Positions 23,858 to 34,930 of a stretch of 64,000 nucleotides of DNA are shown one piece after another. The number at the start of each line of letters is the position of its first letter. Position 1 is the first letter of the stretch. The notes below the pieces were generated by a model. It did not search any database, was not told the origin of the DNA, and saw only the letters and a list, made by a program, of their open reading frames with translations. Source of the DNA: Gigantopelta aegis (Eukaryota > Mollusca > Gastropoda > Neomphalida > Peltospiridae); contig NC_054707.1 in assembly GCF_016097555.1 (NCBI RefSeq), forward strand, positions 48,315,766 through 48,379,765, written 5' to 3'. A program made the position numbers and the translations under genes.

Positions 23858-26161
23858 TAGCATCTAGGCTGTCTGTCCAGGACAGTGGGTTAGTGAGAGA
23901 GAAGTCGATATAGTGGTCTTGCATCTACCCACTGAGTTACCGGCTTCAGTGGCGTCGTGGCAGGCCATCGGTCTACAGGCTGGTAGGTACTGGGTTCGGA
24001 TCCCAGTCGAGGCATGGGATTTTTAATCCAGATACAGACTCCAAACCCTGAGTGAGTGCTCCGCAAGGCTCAATGGGTAGGTGTAAACCACTTGCACCGA
24101 CCAGTGATCCATAACTGGTTCAACAAAGGTCATGGTTTGTGCTATCCTGCCTGTGGGAAGCGCAAATAAAAGATCCCTTGCTGCTGATCGGAAGAGTAGC
24201 CCATGTAATGGCGACAGCGGGTTTCCTCTCAAAATCTGTGTGGTCCTTAACCATATGTCTGACGCCATATAACCGTAAATAAAATGTGTTGAGTGCGTCG
24301 TTAAATAAAACATTTTTTTCTTTCTACCACTGAGTCGTTAAAACTCGCTCTGTGTAGGAGCCGATACCGAGCTGCGAACCCAGTATCTACCAGCCGTATG
24401 ACCGATGGTTTAACCACGACAAAGATCAAATCTTATACTAGTGTGTTAGCTCAATACACAGAAATTACTCTTACCTCAGCAGCCAACCTCTGCGCCGCTT
24501 TCTTTCTGTTGTACTCGGCGCATGACCTCAGTAGTTTGTCTTTCTGACCTTGACCTATTCGTCTGATGAAATCCCAGCATGCCTTGGACAAGTCTCTCAG
24601 ACCGTATTCTGTTGCTGCGCACAATAATCCTGTTTTAAATTAAAACAAAATCTAATTAATAAATTTTATGAGTAGGCGTACATCAAAGTAGAATGGGAAA
24701 ACATAAAAGGCATACTTTCCATAAAAGCCAATAATATTAATAATTATACATGGTTATGGTACTAGCAAATATTAAAGCACTGTTTGAAATTAAAATAGGG
24801 ATTGCAACAAATTCAAGCCTGATTGAGAATACACTCTTATTTTAAGAAAAATCGTTTGCTTAGTTTAAAACATAATCCACACAAAGGACTGTATCCATCT
24901 ATACTATGATAATGAATATTACAATTTTGAAGAAAACAAAATTGCATCTTTTAATATGGCATCACATACAAGTTTTGGGGGTTTTTTTCTAAAAACTGTA
25001 TCATTAAAATCTTACCGACAACATTAGTGATGTTGACCTTGACCTTTCCACAGTGTAGAAACTTGACAAAACTGGTGAACACCTCAATGCTGTAGTCTGT
25101 TACTGGAATTGTCAACCCATTCACGACGCCGCGACGATTCGCTTTTCTCTTGGATGATTCGTCGCTGGTTTTCCTCTGGTGGTACAAGATCAGCTGGTAC
25201 ATAACCCTGAAATAACAATGTTATTCAATTTTGGTAAATACTTAAAATAAATATGAAAGACAAAAAGCATTATTATTTCTCAAATATTATCTCTGCATCA
25301 AGTTTGTTTTGTTTAGCAACACCTCTAAAGCACATTTATTATTAATCAACGGCTACTAGATTTGGCAATTCTGACCCTAAGTCTTCAGCGAAAACCCGCT
25401 ACATTTACCATAAACAGCATTTCATTAGACCGGCCATAACATATCACAGCCTTTGGTATATAAATCATGGCACGATGCTTAGAAATGGAGTAAAACACAA
25501 TCAGAGAATGGGTCCACCGAAGGGATTCGATCCTTCGACCAGGTACCTAAGGCAAGAGCTCTATAGTCGAGATAGATCTCGCTCCTCCTGAAGTAAGATG
25601 CGTTTTGGCAACATTATCATTACGTCTGCCAAGTGGTTCGTCATTAACAAGACTTTCAACTTTAGAGGACAAACAAAATAAAAGTAAGGTTGGACTGTGC
25701 GTCCCCGACCCCTCCCCCGCCACCCTTCGGTTTTTACGGGCCTGCCTAATGCTGGATTGAATGTTTAACTAGTCAATGAAGAGATAGCGGACAGTGTCCG
25801 ACACCCTATGATATAGTCGTCGATTCGGACATACCTGCTTCGTGTAGCCAAGATGGCTTTAACTCCGTGCACTGCCGCTCTCTCTTTACCCACTAAGAAT
25901 GTGACGTCACACAGCTCGGGCATGGTCAGGATGTACTGGAGACTGTCACAGAGGGCACTCGTGCTGCTAAATATCATCACTTCCGGTGGACTCTCGTGTC
26001 GAACTTTAGTGACAAGTGCAGGCTGTTCATGTCTGAGAGACGTGGAATCACTTGATGAGTAGCCAGATGTCGAGCCGCTATCTAAATGAGAAACATGACA
26101 CGTGTTTATATATAACGATATACTGTGTATATATATATTAAAATGCTACTATTACTATTAC

Positions 26162-26201
<40 letters not shown>

Positions 26202-26475
26202 CATACTATAGTTATGTAAACCAATCTACATTATATTATGTGTGAATAGGTACAGTGCAGCCAATCCAAGTATATATCATCAGTGGCGGATCCAAAAAAT
26301 CCATTTAGGGGGGCCCAATGACATGAGGCGGAATACCAAGGGAACTTTGGGGGAGGTTTGGTGGGTGATCGTAAAAAAAAATGAAAATTATAATATAATA
26401 AAATTAAAACTTTCGCAAAATTTAGGCAAAAAAGGTTCAGTTCGACGCCCGAACGTCTCCCCCCCCCCCCTTCCT

Positions 26476-26515
<40 letters not shown>

Positions 26516-27407
26516 ACTCGTGCGCATTTCTGACCTGGCTAGCTCGAGTCCTGGCTCTTATCAATATCAATAAGGGGTAGGGCTAGAGGTGACTCGAGCT
26601 ATGACCTGGCTATATATATTAAATTGTATTTTCTAGAAATGAAGACTTGTAACATTAGTATTGTCTGATACATATACATTCAAGAATGTGGCACAATTTA
26701 CTTTTAAGAAATGTCTGAAGAAAACGTTTTTTTGCGCTAGCGGTTGCTTAACAGTAGCTGTTGCTTAACAGTAGCGGTTGCTTAACAGTAGCGGTTGCTA
26801 AACAGTAGCGGTTGCTTAACAGTAGCTGTTGCTTAACGGTAGCGGTTGCTTAACAGTAGCTGTTGCTTAACGGTAGACACCTTTGTGAAACTGGCCCGGT
26901 CACCAATAGACTAGGTATGTCAAATTGTGTTTATAAACCTTGTGTATTAGACCGTAACGGTTGCGTGGTAAGTTTCCCATAGGGTGGCTGTCTGCAACTC
27001 GCTAGGTTGTGTAACAATACGTCTGTAAGTATTGTTCATTGTCCATTTAAGTTAAACTAACAGGCATATTCATGAATAGTTTAGAAAATGTGTCTTTCTA
27101 TGAGACTTTCACCAAAACATGTTTTATGTGCAGTCGCATATTTTACTCCTAATGATGTTAACAGCAGTGGCGTAGGCAGGAGGGGGCACGAGGGGCCATC
27201 CTCCCAATCAAACCTTATTTTTAAAACTATTAAAATTAATAAAATCATACATATATAAATAAATAAAATCATACATAAATAAATAAATAAATAAATGCAT
27301 ACATACATACATACATACATACAGACATACAGACATACAGACATACATACATACAGACATACATATGTATACATACAGACATACATATGTATACATACAT
27401 ACATACA

Positions 27408-27441
<34 letters not shown>

Positions 27442-29477
27442 CATACATATGTTGTTAGCCTTGCAATTTGCGGGCGATTCGGTGCCACAGGTTCGAGTCC
27501 CAGCAACGGCATGGGACAATTTGTGAGGCCAAAAAGGATTTAATTATCCCCTGCGCCAGTGCGTTAATATCTATGTATGTAACAGTCAACCTCGACATAA
27601 TACAATATATAGATATTCATACATCAATACATACTAGCCAGTGCCAGGTCTGCCCACTGTTTCATGCACGTAAGCGGGATCGACCGCGTAGATTGTAGGC
27701 CCCATGCATATGGTTGAGTTAAAGAACTTCCGTTTTTATGGAAGCTTCGATAGCTCAGAGCGTATCGTGGTTAGCCTTGCTATTTGCGGGCGATTCGGTT
27801 CACAGGTTCGAGTCCCAGCAATGGCATGGGACAATTTGTGAGGCCAGAAAGGATTTAATTATCCCCTGAGCCAGTACGTTAATATCTATGTATGTAACAG
27901 TCAACCTCGACATAATACAATATATAGATATGCATACATCAATACATACATACATACATACGTACATACGTACGTATGTACCTACATACATCATACATAG
28001 TGTCACGGGGATCCTATAATACCCGTAACTGAATAAAACACGATTATCCAAATATCTCTCCTAACTGTATATCTATTAGATCTCTCTGTAACGGGCAGTC
28101 CAATACCCGCGTGGCTCGGTTCTAGGTATAAACAGAGATAAGATCTATATAAAGTATATATATATATATAGCACGTTTAGTTCACTAGAAAACACAACAA
28201 AACACAATACACTTTGGAATCTGTATTAACCTTAAGCTGACAAATATATTTGCCGCAGTTAATTAGTTAATAACAACAATAATAATAACAACCCAGAACT
28301 AATCCCTTAATTAGTTAATCACTAGGTGTCTAGTTTCCACAATATTCTAATCACTTCACCGTGATACAACACACACACGTGTGATAATTGAGAAACGCTT
28401 CCAGGGGAACTTAATTAATAAAGGAATTACAACTCTATTCCTACTTGGTTAATTTTTAATTAACCCTTAACTACTCATTCAGTAACCTTGTAATACAGAA
28501 TTAATACTGGTACCTATCACAATAAAGACAATAACATACAGTTTACCTAGGTCTTCTAGGATGACCGGCTAAGCTTTATATTTTTAGAACAGTGAAGCCT
28601 ACAATTTACTTCGTCAGTTACCGGAAACACTGTCTAAATAATATTGTGTATAATACAGTATTAAAATAGTTAAAGTCACATCAATCACATCAAGGTTATA
28701 CAACAGAGCAGAAATAATATTTACCAAGTCCAAACGGACTAACGTTCCCTGGGGCCTTCCAATATGTTTCTCCTCGATAAATCTAAATCCTAGCTATTTA
28801 TTACAAAACCGAATATCGCCTGGGGGCACGTCGCGGTACTTCACGTATCATGTGAATTTTCCACAGCGACCAAGACGACATATTTTCTTAGATGGTCAGA
28901 CTAGATGTCGCCATTCCGCACAGAACTCGCGGAGGTATTACGTAACTACTGGCCACATGGCCTCCGCACCTGGTCTGGGTGTGTATTGGGCACAGCTCGA
29001 CCACCGTCGCGCGGAGGTATTACGTAACAAAGTGCCCACCTAGTCTAAGTGCATATTGGGACCGCACACGGCCCTCTAAAACAATTAATATCGCCACAGG
29101 CGAAAAGAAATAAGAGCATATTCCGTCACACATAGTGTGAGTCATCCCAATATAGGTCCGCCCCCCCCCCCCCCCAACATAAAATCAGTGATGTTCCCAT
29201 TTGACGGTGATTATTATGTACAGCACTATAACACCAGTATAATGAGTATTAATATCTCACTAAATGATTATACTTTCGAAATAAAACATTTTAACCAACT
29301 TGTGTTTCGTTTAGTTTTTACGATTTCGAAAAACTTATCGAATATACTTTCTTTTTAGTCGTCAGTATCTTTTTAAATGCACCTACCACTTAATTCTCCG
29401 TTTGAAATTCCACTGTCGAAATCAGCATTTAAAAAATCCGCGTCCAAAAGACGAGTCTTGGAATGGTAACTCTCCAT
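23182..29477 (-). CDS. BTB/POZ-domain protein, 5 coding exons, 233 residues
   Basis: This is an intracellular protein with a BTB/POZ domain, a dimerisation and Cullin3-adaptor fold. Coding exons in transcript order are 29387-29477, 25835-26081, 25016-25206, 24475-24629 and probably 23182-23199; the phases 1, 2, 1, 0 match at each junction. Residues 1-55 are hydrophilic and Ser-rich. The BTB fold starts about residue 62 (SALCDSLQYILTMPELCDVT then FLVGKERAAVHGVKAILATR) and ends around CAATEYGLRDLSKACWDFI. A basic insert, SSKRKANRRG, sits in the middle. The tail is short and charged, with no Kelch, MATH or zinc-finger part. It recalls the BTB segment of insect serine-enriched proteins, but orthology is not shown. 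The gene lies between two convergent SLC28 paralogues. The tiny last exon is the least certain part. Confidence 0.8.
23755..24420 (-). mobile_element. SINE type D, split by SINE type A
   Basis: The type D tail and body (23755-23937, including a CA tract) and its head (about 24325-24420) are separated by a complete SINE type A. The words either side, ACCCACTGAG and ACCACTGAG, are the target duplication. Confidence 0.85.
23938..24324 (+). mobile_element. tRNA-headed SINE type A, full length
   Basis: Head ACCGGCTTCAGTGGCGTCGT and GGTTCGGATCCC (B box), body GTAGCCCATGTAATGGCGAC, tail GCGTCGTTAAATAAAACATT. It is nested in an older SINE. Confidence 0.92.
24475..24629 (-). CDS. BTB gene exon 4 (residues 177-228)
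   Basis: The acceptor is TTTAAAACAG and the donor GAG/GTAAGA, phase 0. LLCAATEYGLRDLSKACWDF is the last BTB helix pair; the rest (QKDKLLRSCAEYNRKKAAQR) is a charged helix resembling the start of a BACK-like region. Confidence 0.9.
25016..25206 (-). CDS. BTB gene exon 3 (residues 113-176)
   Basis: The acceptor is GTTATTTCAG and the donor GTCG/GTAAGA. It encodes RVMYQLILYHQRK, a basic Ser/Lys/Arg stretch, and IPVTDYSIEVFTSFVKFLHC, the typical BTB helix and strand pattern ending in a Tyr/His plus Gly turn (HCGKVKV). Confidence 0.9.
25297..25590 (-). mobile_element. SINE (type C) between BTB exons 2 and 3
   Basis: TTTGTTTTGTTTAGCAACAC, GGCTACTAGATTTGGCAATT and the tRNA-like GGGATTCGATCCTTCGACC end. 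Diverged. Confidence 0.7.
25835..26081 (-). CDS. BTB gene exon 2 (residues 32-112), start of BTB fold
   Basis: The acceptor is TCTCATTTAG and the donor AGCAG/GTATGT. It encodes SGSTSGYSSSDSTSLRH and then the start of the BTB fold, MPELCDVTFLVGKERAAVHG with ILATRS. Asp-Val-Thr-Phe and the later His are typical BTB core residues. Confidence 0.88.
26158..26203. repeat. (TTA)n microsatellite
   Basis: About 15 TTA repeats in BTB intron 1. Confidence 0.9.
26281..26512. mobile_element. hAT-like MITE fragment plus C- and CA-tracts
   Basis: CAGTGGCGGATCCAAAAAAT, GACATGAGGCGGAATACCAA and GGGAACTTTGGGGGAGGTTT match the element at 37708-37890. The right terminus is lost in a C run followed by a CA microsatellite. 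Confidence 0.7.
26737..26876. repeat. 17-base tandem repeat, about 8 copies
   Basis: The unit GCGGTTGCTTAACAGTA alternates with GCTGTTGCTTAAC variants. Confidence 0.9.
27166..27440. repeat. CAGTGGCGTAGG MITE fragment followed by (CATA)n
   Basis: CAGTGGCGTAGGCAGGAGGG begins a short hAT-like fragment. From about 27240 the sequence is ATAA and then CATA/CAGA tetranucleotide repeats. Confidence 0.75.
27450..27960 (+). mobile_element. tRNA-derived SINE in two direct copies
   Basis: Copy 1 (about 27452-27640) and copy 2 (about 27748-27960) share CCTTGCAATTTGCGGGCGAT or its near copy, GGTTCGAGTCCCAGCAA (B box), CATGGGACAATTTGTGAGGC and ATGTAACAGTCAACCTCGAC. Copy 2 retains the A-box-like TTCGATAGCTCAGAGCG. 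It is not a functional tRNA gene, as no cloverleaf can be closed. Confidence 0.75.
28001..29130. mobile_element. Solo LTR of a retrovirus-like element
   Basis: A 1130-base unit starts TGTCACGGGG and ends CCGTCACA, so it has the TG..CA ends and short inverted tips of an LTR. A perfect 5-base target duplication, CATAG, lies at 27996-28000 and 29131-29135. No internal region or second LTR is present. It looks whole as a solo LTR, and the intact target duplication suggests it is not very old. Family not fixed; Ty3-like is likely from LTR size and 5-base duplication. It lies in BTB intron 1. Confidence 0.85.
29387..29477 (-). CDS. BTB gene exon 1 with start codon (residues 1-30)
   Basis: The ATG at 29477 opens MESYHSKTRLLDADFLNADF and DSGISNGELS. 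The donor is AGTG/GTAGGT, phase 1. Its last G plus AT from the next exon gives Asp, yielding a continuous reading frame into a Ser-rich stretch. The exon was found by phase, as it is too short to stand out alone. Confidence 0.72.
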
Positions 29478-29849
29478 AGTAAAACCAGGCGTGTTGTATA
29501 TTTAAGACGTTACGGTATTGACTAATGAAATCGAAATGGTGGCTCATCTATATCACTAGCAGTATTTAAGTAATGCTCGGCGCTGTCAGCAGAGCGGTAG
29601 CTGACAGATAGTAAAGCTCTAACGAGTGGAAGACGACACTGAGTGACATGATTACCCGTGTGCTAGACACCTGACTTGTAACAACATGTTCCACTCCGTC
29701 ACAGTAGGTGCTAAACGCCACCAGCTTAAAGTGTTCGCATTGACAAAAGAAAGTGTGTTTGTTGACAGCTCCTTAATTAGCTATCAGTGGTAAGTTCATT
29801 ACCGTAATTGTTTTGTAGAATTGTCGTGTCGTGTCAGTTCTGTGGTTAA

Positions 29850-30189
29850 TTAGTATTGTCAAAATTACAAAATGGCAAAGCTCGCTCATCATCTGAGAAA
29901 GGTATATGGTCATATTATTATTATACACGACCAAATACTCTCAAATTCAAACAACTCATGAACAATAAACGAATCAGTGTATTAAAGAATTTATCAAAAT
30001 TAATAAATGTTATTACTAATATCTTTAAACGCTCCCAATGCACCCAAACTAACAGTATTTAAGGATTGTACTGTTTATACTGGAAAATAACTTATTTACT
30101 GCATATATTGTCAACCACCATCTTGTCATGTGTATATTGTGAAGTGAATGTGTGTACATGTATACATTTATATTGTAAATCCCAAATTC

Positions 30190-30235
<46 letters not shown>

Positions 30236-30315
30236 CCTTTATATTATGTAGCCCTCCTATGCCGTTGCTGAACGGCCAGAGTGTAAATAAATTCTGTTCT
30301 GTTCTGTTCTGTCAA
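29850..30315 (+). mobile_element. LINE-like 3' end with (TTCTG)n tail
   Basis: The sequence CGTTGCTGAACGGCCAGAGT, then GTAAATAAATTCTGTTCTG, is the typical 3' terminus of non-LTR elements ending in a short tandem repeat. An AT microsatellite lies at 30195-30231. No reverse transcriptase remains, and the 5' limit is uncertain. Confidence 0.5.
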
Positions 30316-30504
30316 ATATACCCAGACAAAAGAAAGAAAAAAGAAAGAAAAAAACAAAAACATGAGCAATATTAGAGATGAGTTTTTCGTTATCATCTTA
30401 TATGTAGTAAATAATAAGAACTCTGAACTGAAATACGTTGGTAATTCTTTTTTTCAAAAAACCCAGAAACAAGCACAATTTAAAGTGTGCTATTTAGCTC
30501 GAAC

Positions 30505-30828
30505 GGAGCAGAACGTAGTCCAGTGGTAAACCGCTTGCTTGATGCGTGGTCGGTCTAGGATCGATCCCCGCCAGTGGGCCCATTGGGCTATTTCTCGTTC
30601 CAGCCAGTGCTCCACAACTGGTGTAACAAAGGCCGTGGTATGTACTACCCTGTCTGTGGGATGGTGCATATAAAAGACTCCTTGAAAAGAGTAGCCCATG
30701 AAGTGGCGACAGCGGGTTTCCTCTCTTAACATCTGTGTGGTCCTTAACCATCTCCGACGCCATATAACCGTAAATACAATGTGTTGAGTACGTCGTTAAA
30801 TAAAACATTTCCTTCCTTCCTATATATC
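30505..30828 (+). mobile_element. tRNA-headed SINE (short-head type B)
   Basis: AACGTAGTCCAGTGGTAAAC, GGATCGATCCCC, GGCCGTGGTATGTACTACCC and GTCGTTAAATAAAACATTTCC in order. It is joined to the same right-hand neighbour as the copy at 54838-55165. Confidence 0.88.
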
Positions 30829-30834
30829 ACCGGC

Positions 30835-31260
30835 CTCGGTGGCGTCGTGGTTAGGCCACGATTGGAAGACAGTTTGGAAAATTATACATTATTGTGATAA
30901 GACTTCGGAATTTGTTGACTTACATTTTAAGATAGCACATAACATTATATTCACATATTACAAATTATTTCAATTGGCCGCAATATGTGCTGTCCTGTCT
31001 GTGGGATGGTGCATATAAAATATCCCTTGCTAATGATAGCACATAACATTATATTCACATATTACAAATTATTTAAATTGGCCGCAATATGTGCTGTCCT
31101 GTCTGTGGGATAGTGCATATAAAATATCCCTTGCTAATGATGGAAAATTGTAGCTGGTTTCCTCTCTAAGACCATATGTCAAAATTACCAAATGTTGGAC
31201 TTCCAATAGCCGATGATTAATAAATCAGTGTGCTCTAGTGGTGTCGTTAAACCTTTTTAA
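30835..31260 (+). mobile_element. SINE head, LINE scrap and SINE body, with a ~103-base tandem duplication
   Basis: CGGCCTCGGTGGCGTCGTGG is followed by a LINE segment (CCACGATTGGAAG, ATTATACATTATTGTGATAA) also found at 54690-54803, then by SINE body GGCCGCAATATGTGCTGTCC. The last part of the LINE scrap plus the SINE start is duplicated in tandem (about 30937-31140). Confidence 0.8.
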
Positions 31261-31279
31261 AAATTATTATTTAGCTAGA

Positions 31280-31690
31280 TCTTTTGCTGACTAAGGCCAC
31301 TATACCCACTTTTTTCTCACTAGCCATTAGCTCTGTCTTGAACAGATAGCTAAGGTGCGTGCCTAGGACAGCGTGCTTGAACCGCAATTGGTTATAAGCA
31401 CGAAAATAAGTTGAATGAATACTGATTTTAAAATGTATCTATTTATGTGTGTATACATAGACTCTTTTAATACTGACTGGTTTCTTTATATATATATTTA
31501 TATTTATTTGTTATATGTGCATGTTTATAATCGTTCTGTAACCGGCCTCAGTAACGTTATGATTAAAGCTGGTACCCAGTGGTAGGTACAGGGACCCCAT
31601 TTCAATACTGGCCCCCACCCTGTGCAAGGTCCAGGATCTGCGGAGTGGAGGTGTAGTTAATTTGAAAGTGGGATGACACTGTCAGTTCTG
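31280..31690 (+). mobile_element. SINE fragments
   Basis: A type D tail (GACAGCGTGCTTGAACCGCA, GCACGAAAATAAGTTGAATG) is followed, after about 130 bases, by a degraded SINE head (ACCGGCCTCAGTAACGTTAT). Confidence 0.6.
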
Positions 31691-32048
31691 TGGTCTGGGG
31701 AATACAACAGTGAAACTCCGCTATTACGACCATCGGTGGGACTTATTAAAGCTGGTCTTATTGGTGGGGTGGTCCTTATACCGAATTACGAATATTCAGA
31801 ATGATGATTGTTGGTGAATATATTTATTGTGCATTTTACGTCCCACAATCCTTCCGAAATGTCGTCAACAATGTCTCAACTGATGAAAGAAATAGGTGAT
31901 GACGATGTATCTTTGTCATTTGCACTGGACTGCAAGAATAATCAAGTGGTAAGCTTCCTTCAGATTTTTTAAGCTTGGGTGTGTTAACTATTGTCAACAA
32001 TTGCAACTTACTGGATCAATAACACCCTACCGATGTGATAAGGTGTCC

Positions 32049-33826
32049 ATTAGAACTGTAACGATACGGCGATACAGTATCGTATCGCGATACGAGGGCC
32101 ACGATACGATACATCGATTCAGGACGGCTGTATCGCGATACGAGGGCCACGATACGATACATCGATTCAGGACGGCTGTATCGGTATACAATACGATACA
32201 TTCATGTTTTAATACTTTTTGGTAAACAAGTTGAAGCAGAAATTAACAAATTTAGGAACATGCACAGTAGAGCAATGAAAACGTAATTTCAACGTTCAGT
32301 TTCTGGAATTACCCAGCATTTGAGGTGTCTATTAATAGTCATCGATGTTGATATCTTTACGTACATCATAGGTTTATTTTTGTTTATGCAATTTACTAAG
32401 CTGTCCTTTACTATGGTGGAAGACAAATTCAGTGTACATTCCTATGCTTGCTACTGTTGCCAAAAAGTATCTGTGTGTTCCCTCTACGTCTGTACAGCAG
32501 GGGATGTTATAACTGTCCCGTGGTCTGCATTGAAACGTAAATATATTAACAAGTGGATTTTTCTCAATAACAACCTGAAATTCCATTGAACTGCATTGAA
32601 CAAGCATGTCACGTTCATTTTAATTTCATTTTTATTTCATTTTATTGTCAAGTGACGCGTGTCAAGTGACAATAAAACTATTTTGTAAGACTGGATTTCC
32701 ATAGAAGTTCACTTTCACGTGTAATGATACACTTTTCACCATGCACGCATGAACAGAAGAACGAACAAGTCATTTTCAAAGTGCAGGCTCCATAGGCGTC
32801 CACGTGTCACTTTACATCTTCATGCATGGGTCATGAGTGATTAAAGGGACATTCCTGAGTTGGCTGCAATTTTTTAAATGTTACTGACTAACAGAGACTT
32901 TTAACGATTATAATTATATATCAAATATAGTTTTCTGCATAAAACGTTAGTGGCTGTATATTAAACGTGTTTCTGATCGTTCTAATATTTGTACTAGTTT
33001 AAATTTCATTATATTTCCTAAAATAAATTTTTTTCGTACGTACGAAATTATTTGAGGACAAAATCCAGTTTGGGCTTCTTACAAATATTAAGACGACCAG
33101 AAACACATTGAATATACAGACACTGATATTTCAAACAAGAAAATATATTTAATATGTAAATTTAATCGTAGAACTATTTTATTAGTCAAAAACATCTTAC
33201 AATGCAGCAAACTCGGGAATGTCCCTTTAAAGAAACGAACATGCTCGTTTTTGGTGAAGTACAGTTACACTAGATTTGTAAGTATGCCTTTTTAAATTAG
33301 TTTATCCTTGTTGTTTGTCACAAATTGCTTTGTAGTTAAATTATGTTGAAAATTTAAATACTGTAGTTTCTTCCTGCATTGATTTTGGGTACATTTGACA
33401 AAAATCTTTGATTGATGTTTGGTTGCTAACTGGGTGGAAAGGATTAGATTATGGCACGGTGTGGGAATTATGGTACTGGAAAACGAAAGTGACAAATGGA
33501 CTTGGTGGAAACCGTCATGAAAGTGAATAGGGAAACGTTAATCATGACACGTGAAAAGTGAACTTCTATGGAAACCCAGCCTAATACAGATTGTGTCATG
33601 TCTTACATTTTAATTAAGGTTATCATGTTCCATAAACTTAAACTAAACAGTTTAATTGTCGATGATTGATATGAAAAGTTAAGTATTGCGATAGTATCGC
33701 ATCGCGACCCAGGTATCGGCATACGTATCGCATCGCGACCCAGGTATCGGGATACGTATCGCATCGCGACCCAGGTATCGGAATACGTATCGTATCGCGA
33801 CCTCCCGTATCGTTACAGCTCTAATG
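32049..33826. mobile_element. CGATA-rich element with TTAGA(A/G)CTGTAACGATACG ends
   Basis: The left terminus TTAGAACTGTAACGATACGG is inverted at the right (CCGTATCGTTACAGCTCTAA). It is flanked by TGTCCA on both sides, a 6-base target duplication. Subterminal arrays of ATACGATACATCGATTCAGG (left, two copies) and CGCATCGCGACCCAGGTATC (right, three copies) look like transposase-binding repeats. The interior lacks a recognised transposase. Confidence 0.78.
32843..33231. mobile_element. MITE with TTAAAGGGACATTCC ends, nested
   Basis: ATTAAAGGGACATTCCTGAG at the left, and AACTCGGGAATGTCCCTTTAA inverted at the right. The interior has CGTACGTACGAAATTATTTG and GACGACCAGAAACAC, shared with 20225-20545 and 42640-43140. 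Confidence 0.85.
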
Positions 33827-34424
33827 TCCACTGATCAAAGGTAATAAACACGCGTGACGTTTGAGTCACATTTCACAAATTAACCATGACGTACTAATTT
33901 GTAGACCAGCTGTTTGCTGGTACGAAAATACCTTTGTCTTCAGTTACATAATCACTTATTAGCTAGAAAGTTTATTGTTCGTCTGCTGATTGGAAAATAC
34001 ATCAATTTTAACTAGACAATATTTTACCACATTATTTATTTGTTTATTTGTTTGTCGCTTTGTGACAGGTAATTTGTGTGGTCTCATTTTTGGTGTAAAA
34101 ATTTATTGAAAACGACCATTGGGTCTGACTTTACTGGTCGTAATCCGTAGTAGTGGGGTGGTCTTAATACCGGAGTATTTTTACTTTAAAATAATATGGA
34201 ACTATTCCGGTCTTTAAAATATTGGTCTTTATAGAGGGGCGGTTTTAGAAATGGGGTGGTCGTTAGGCGAGGTTTAACTGTACATGGATTTGAGGACTTC
34301 CACTTGTTAGGGTGTTCGGGAACATTTTCCCAGGGAAAAGTGTGAAATTCAGGTGTTAAAATATACCATTCCCTGCCTTTTGATACCAATAACAGGGAAA
34401 AGTTGGAGACTGTGGTCTCCGCGG

Positions 34425-34930
34425 CCCCCGTGTTTTCAGGTCTTAACCAGTGTTCCACAACTGATATATCGAAGGCTGTGGTATGTGCTGGCCTGTTGGG
34501 GGGGGGGGGGGGAGTGGGTATAAAAGAGCCCTTGCTGCTTATGGAAAAATGTTGCGGATTTTCTCTGAAGTTTTTCCTACCATCTCTATCACAACTACTT
34601 TTAGAATCAGTCTTGTATATATAAAAATATATATGGTATTGAATGGGAGAGGGATTTAGCTGTCAGGTCTGTGGAAAAGCACTGCTAATAGAAAAATGTA
34701 GCGGGTTTCTTCTCTAAAACTACGTTAGAATTATCAAATATTTGATATCTAGTAATCGATGATTAAGAAATGGATGTGCTCTAGTGGGGTCGTTAAACAA
34801 AACAAACTTTTAACTTTAAAGGCCCTATGTCAAAGTCGAAACTACAATATTTGGTTATTGTCTCAATAGCCGATATGTATTTTTGTGCTGGGGTGTCGTT
34901 AAACAAACATTCATTCATTCATGCATTCAT
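34425..34930 (+). mobile_element. Two degraded SINE pieces
   Basis: 34425-34810 has CCAGTGTTCCACAACTGATA, a G run and a tail GGGGTCGTTAAACAAAACAA. About 34830-34930 is a second tail (GGGGTGTCGTTAAACAAACA then CATTC repeats). From 34930 to 35560 I see only AT-rich DNA with a G-rich patch at 35191-35222. Confidence 0.65.

Larger units (their letters stand above)
31705..34285. mobile_element. DNA element with ~25-base inverted ends, nested
   Basis: The left end ACAGTGAAACTCCGCTATTA with CGACCA, and the right end inverted as ACAGTTAAACCTCGCCTAAC with GACCACCCC, define a terminal pair. Subterminal GGTGGGG and GGTCTTAT motifs occur at both ends. The interior carries another element (32049-33826) and no recognised transposase. 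Confidence 0.6.

Noticed and set aside
24023-24313. Repeated ~96-codon frame starting MFYLTTHSTHFIYGY, also seen at 36289 and in other copies
   Set aside because: It is the antisense of SINE type A; its recurrence reflects the retroposon, not a gene family.
27748-27860. Candidate tRNA gene with A- and B-box-like motifs
   Set aside because: The arms do not pair into a cloverleaf and the block is duplicated with a common downstream body, so it is a SINE head.
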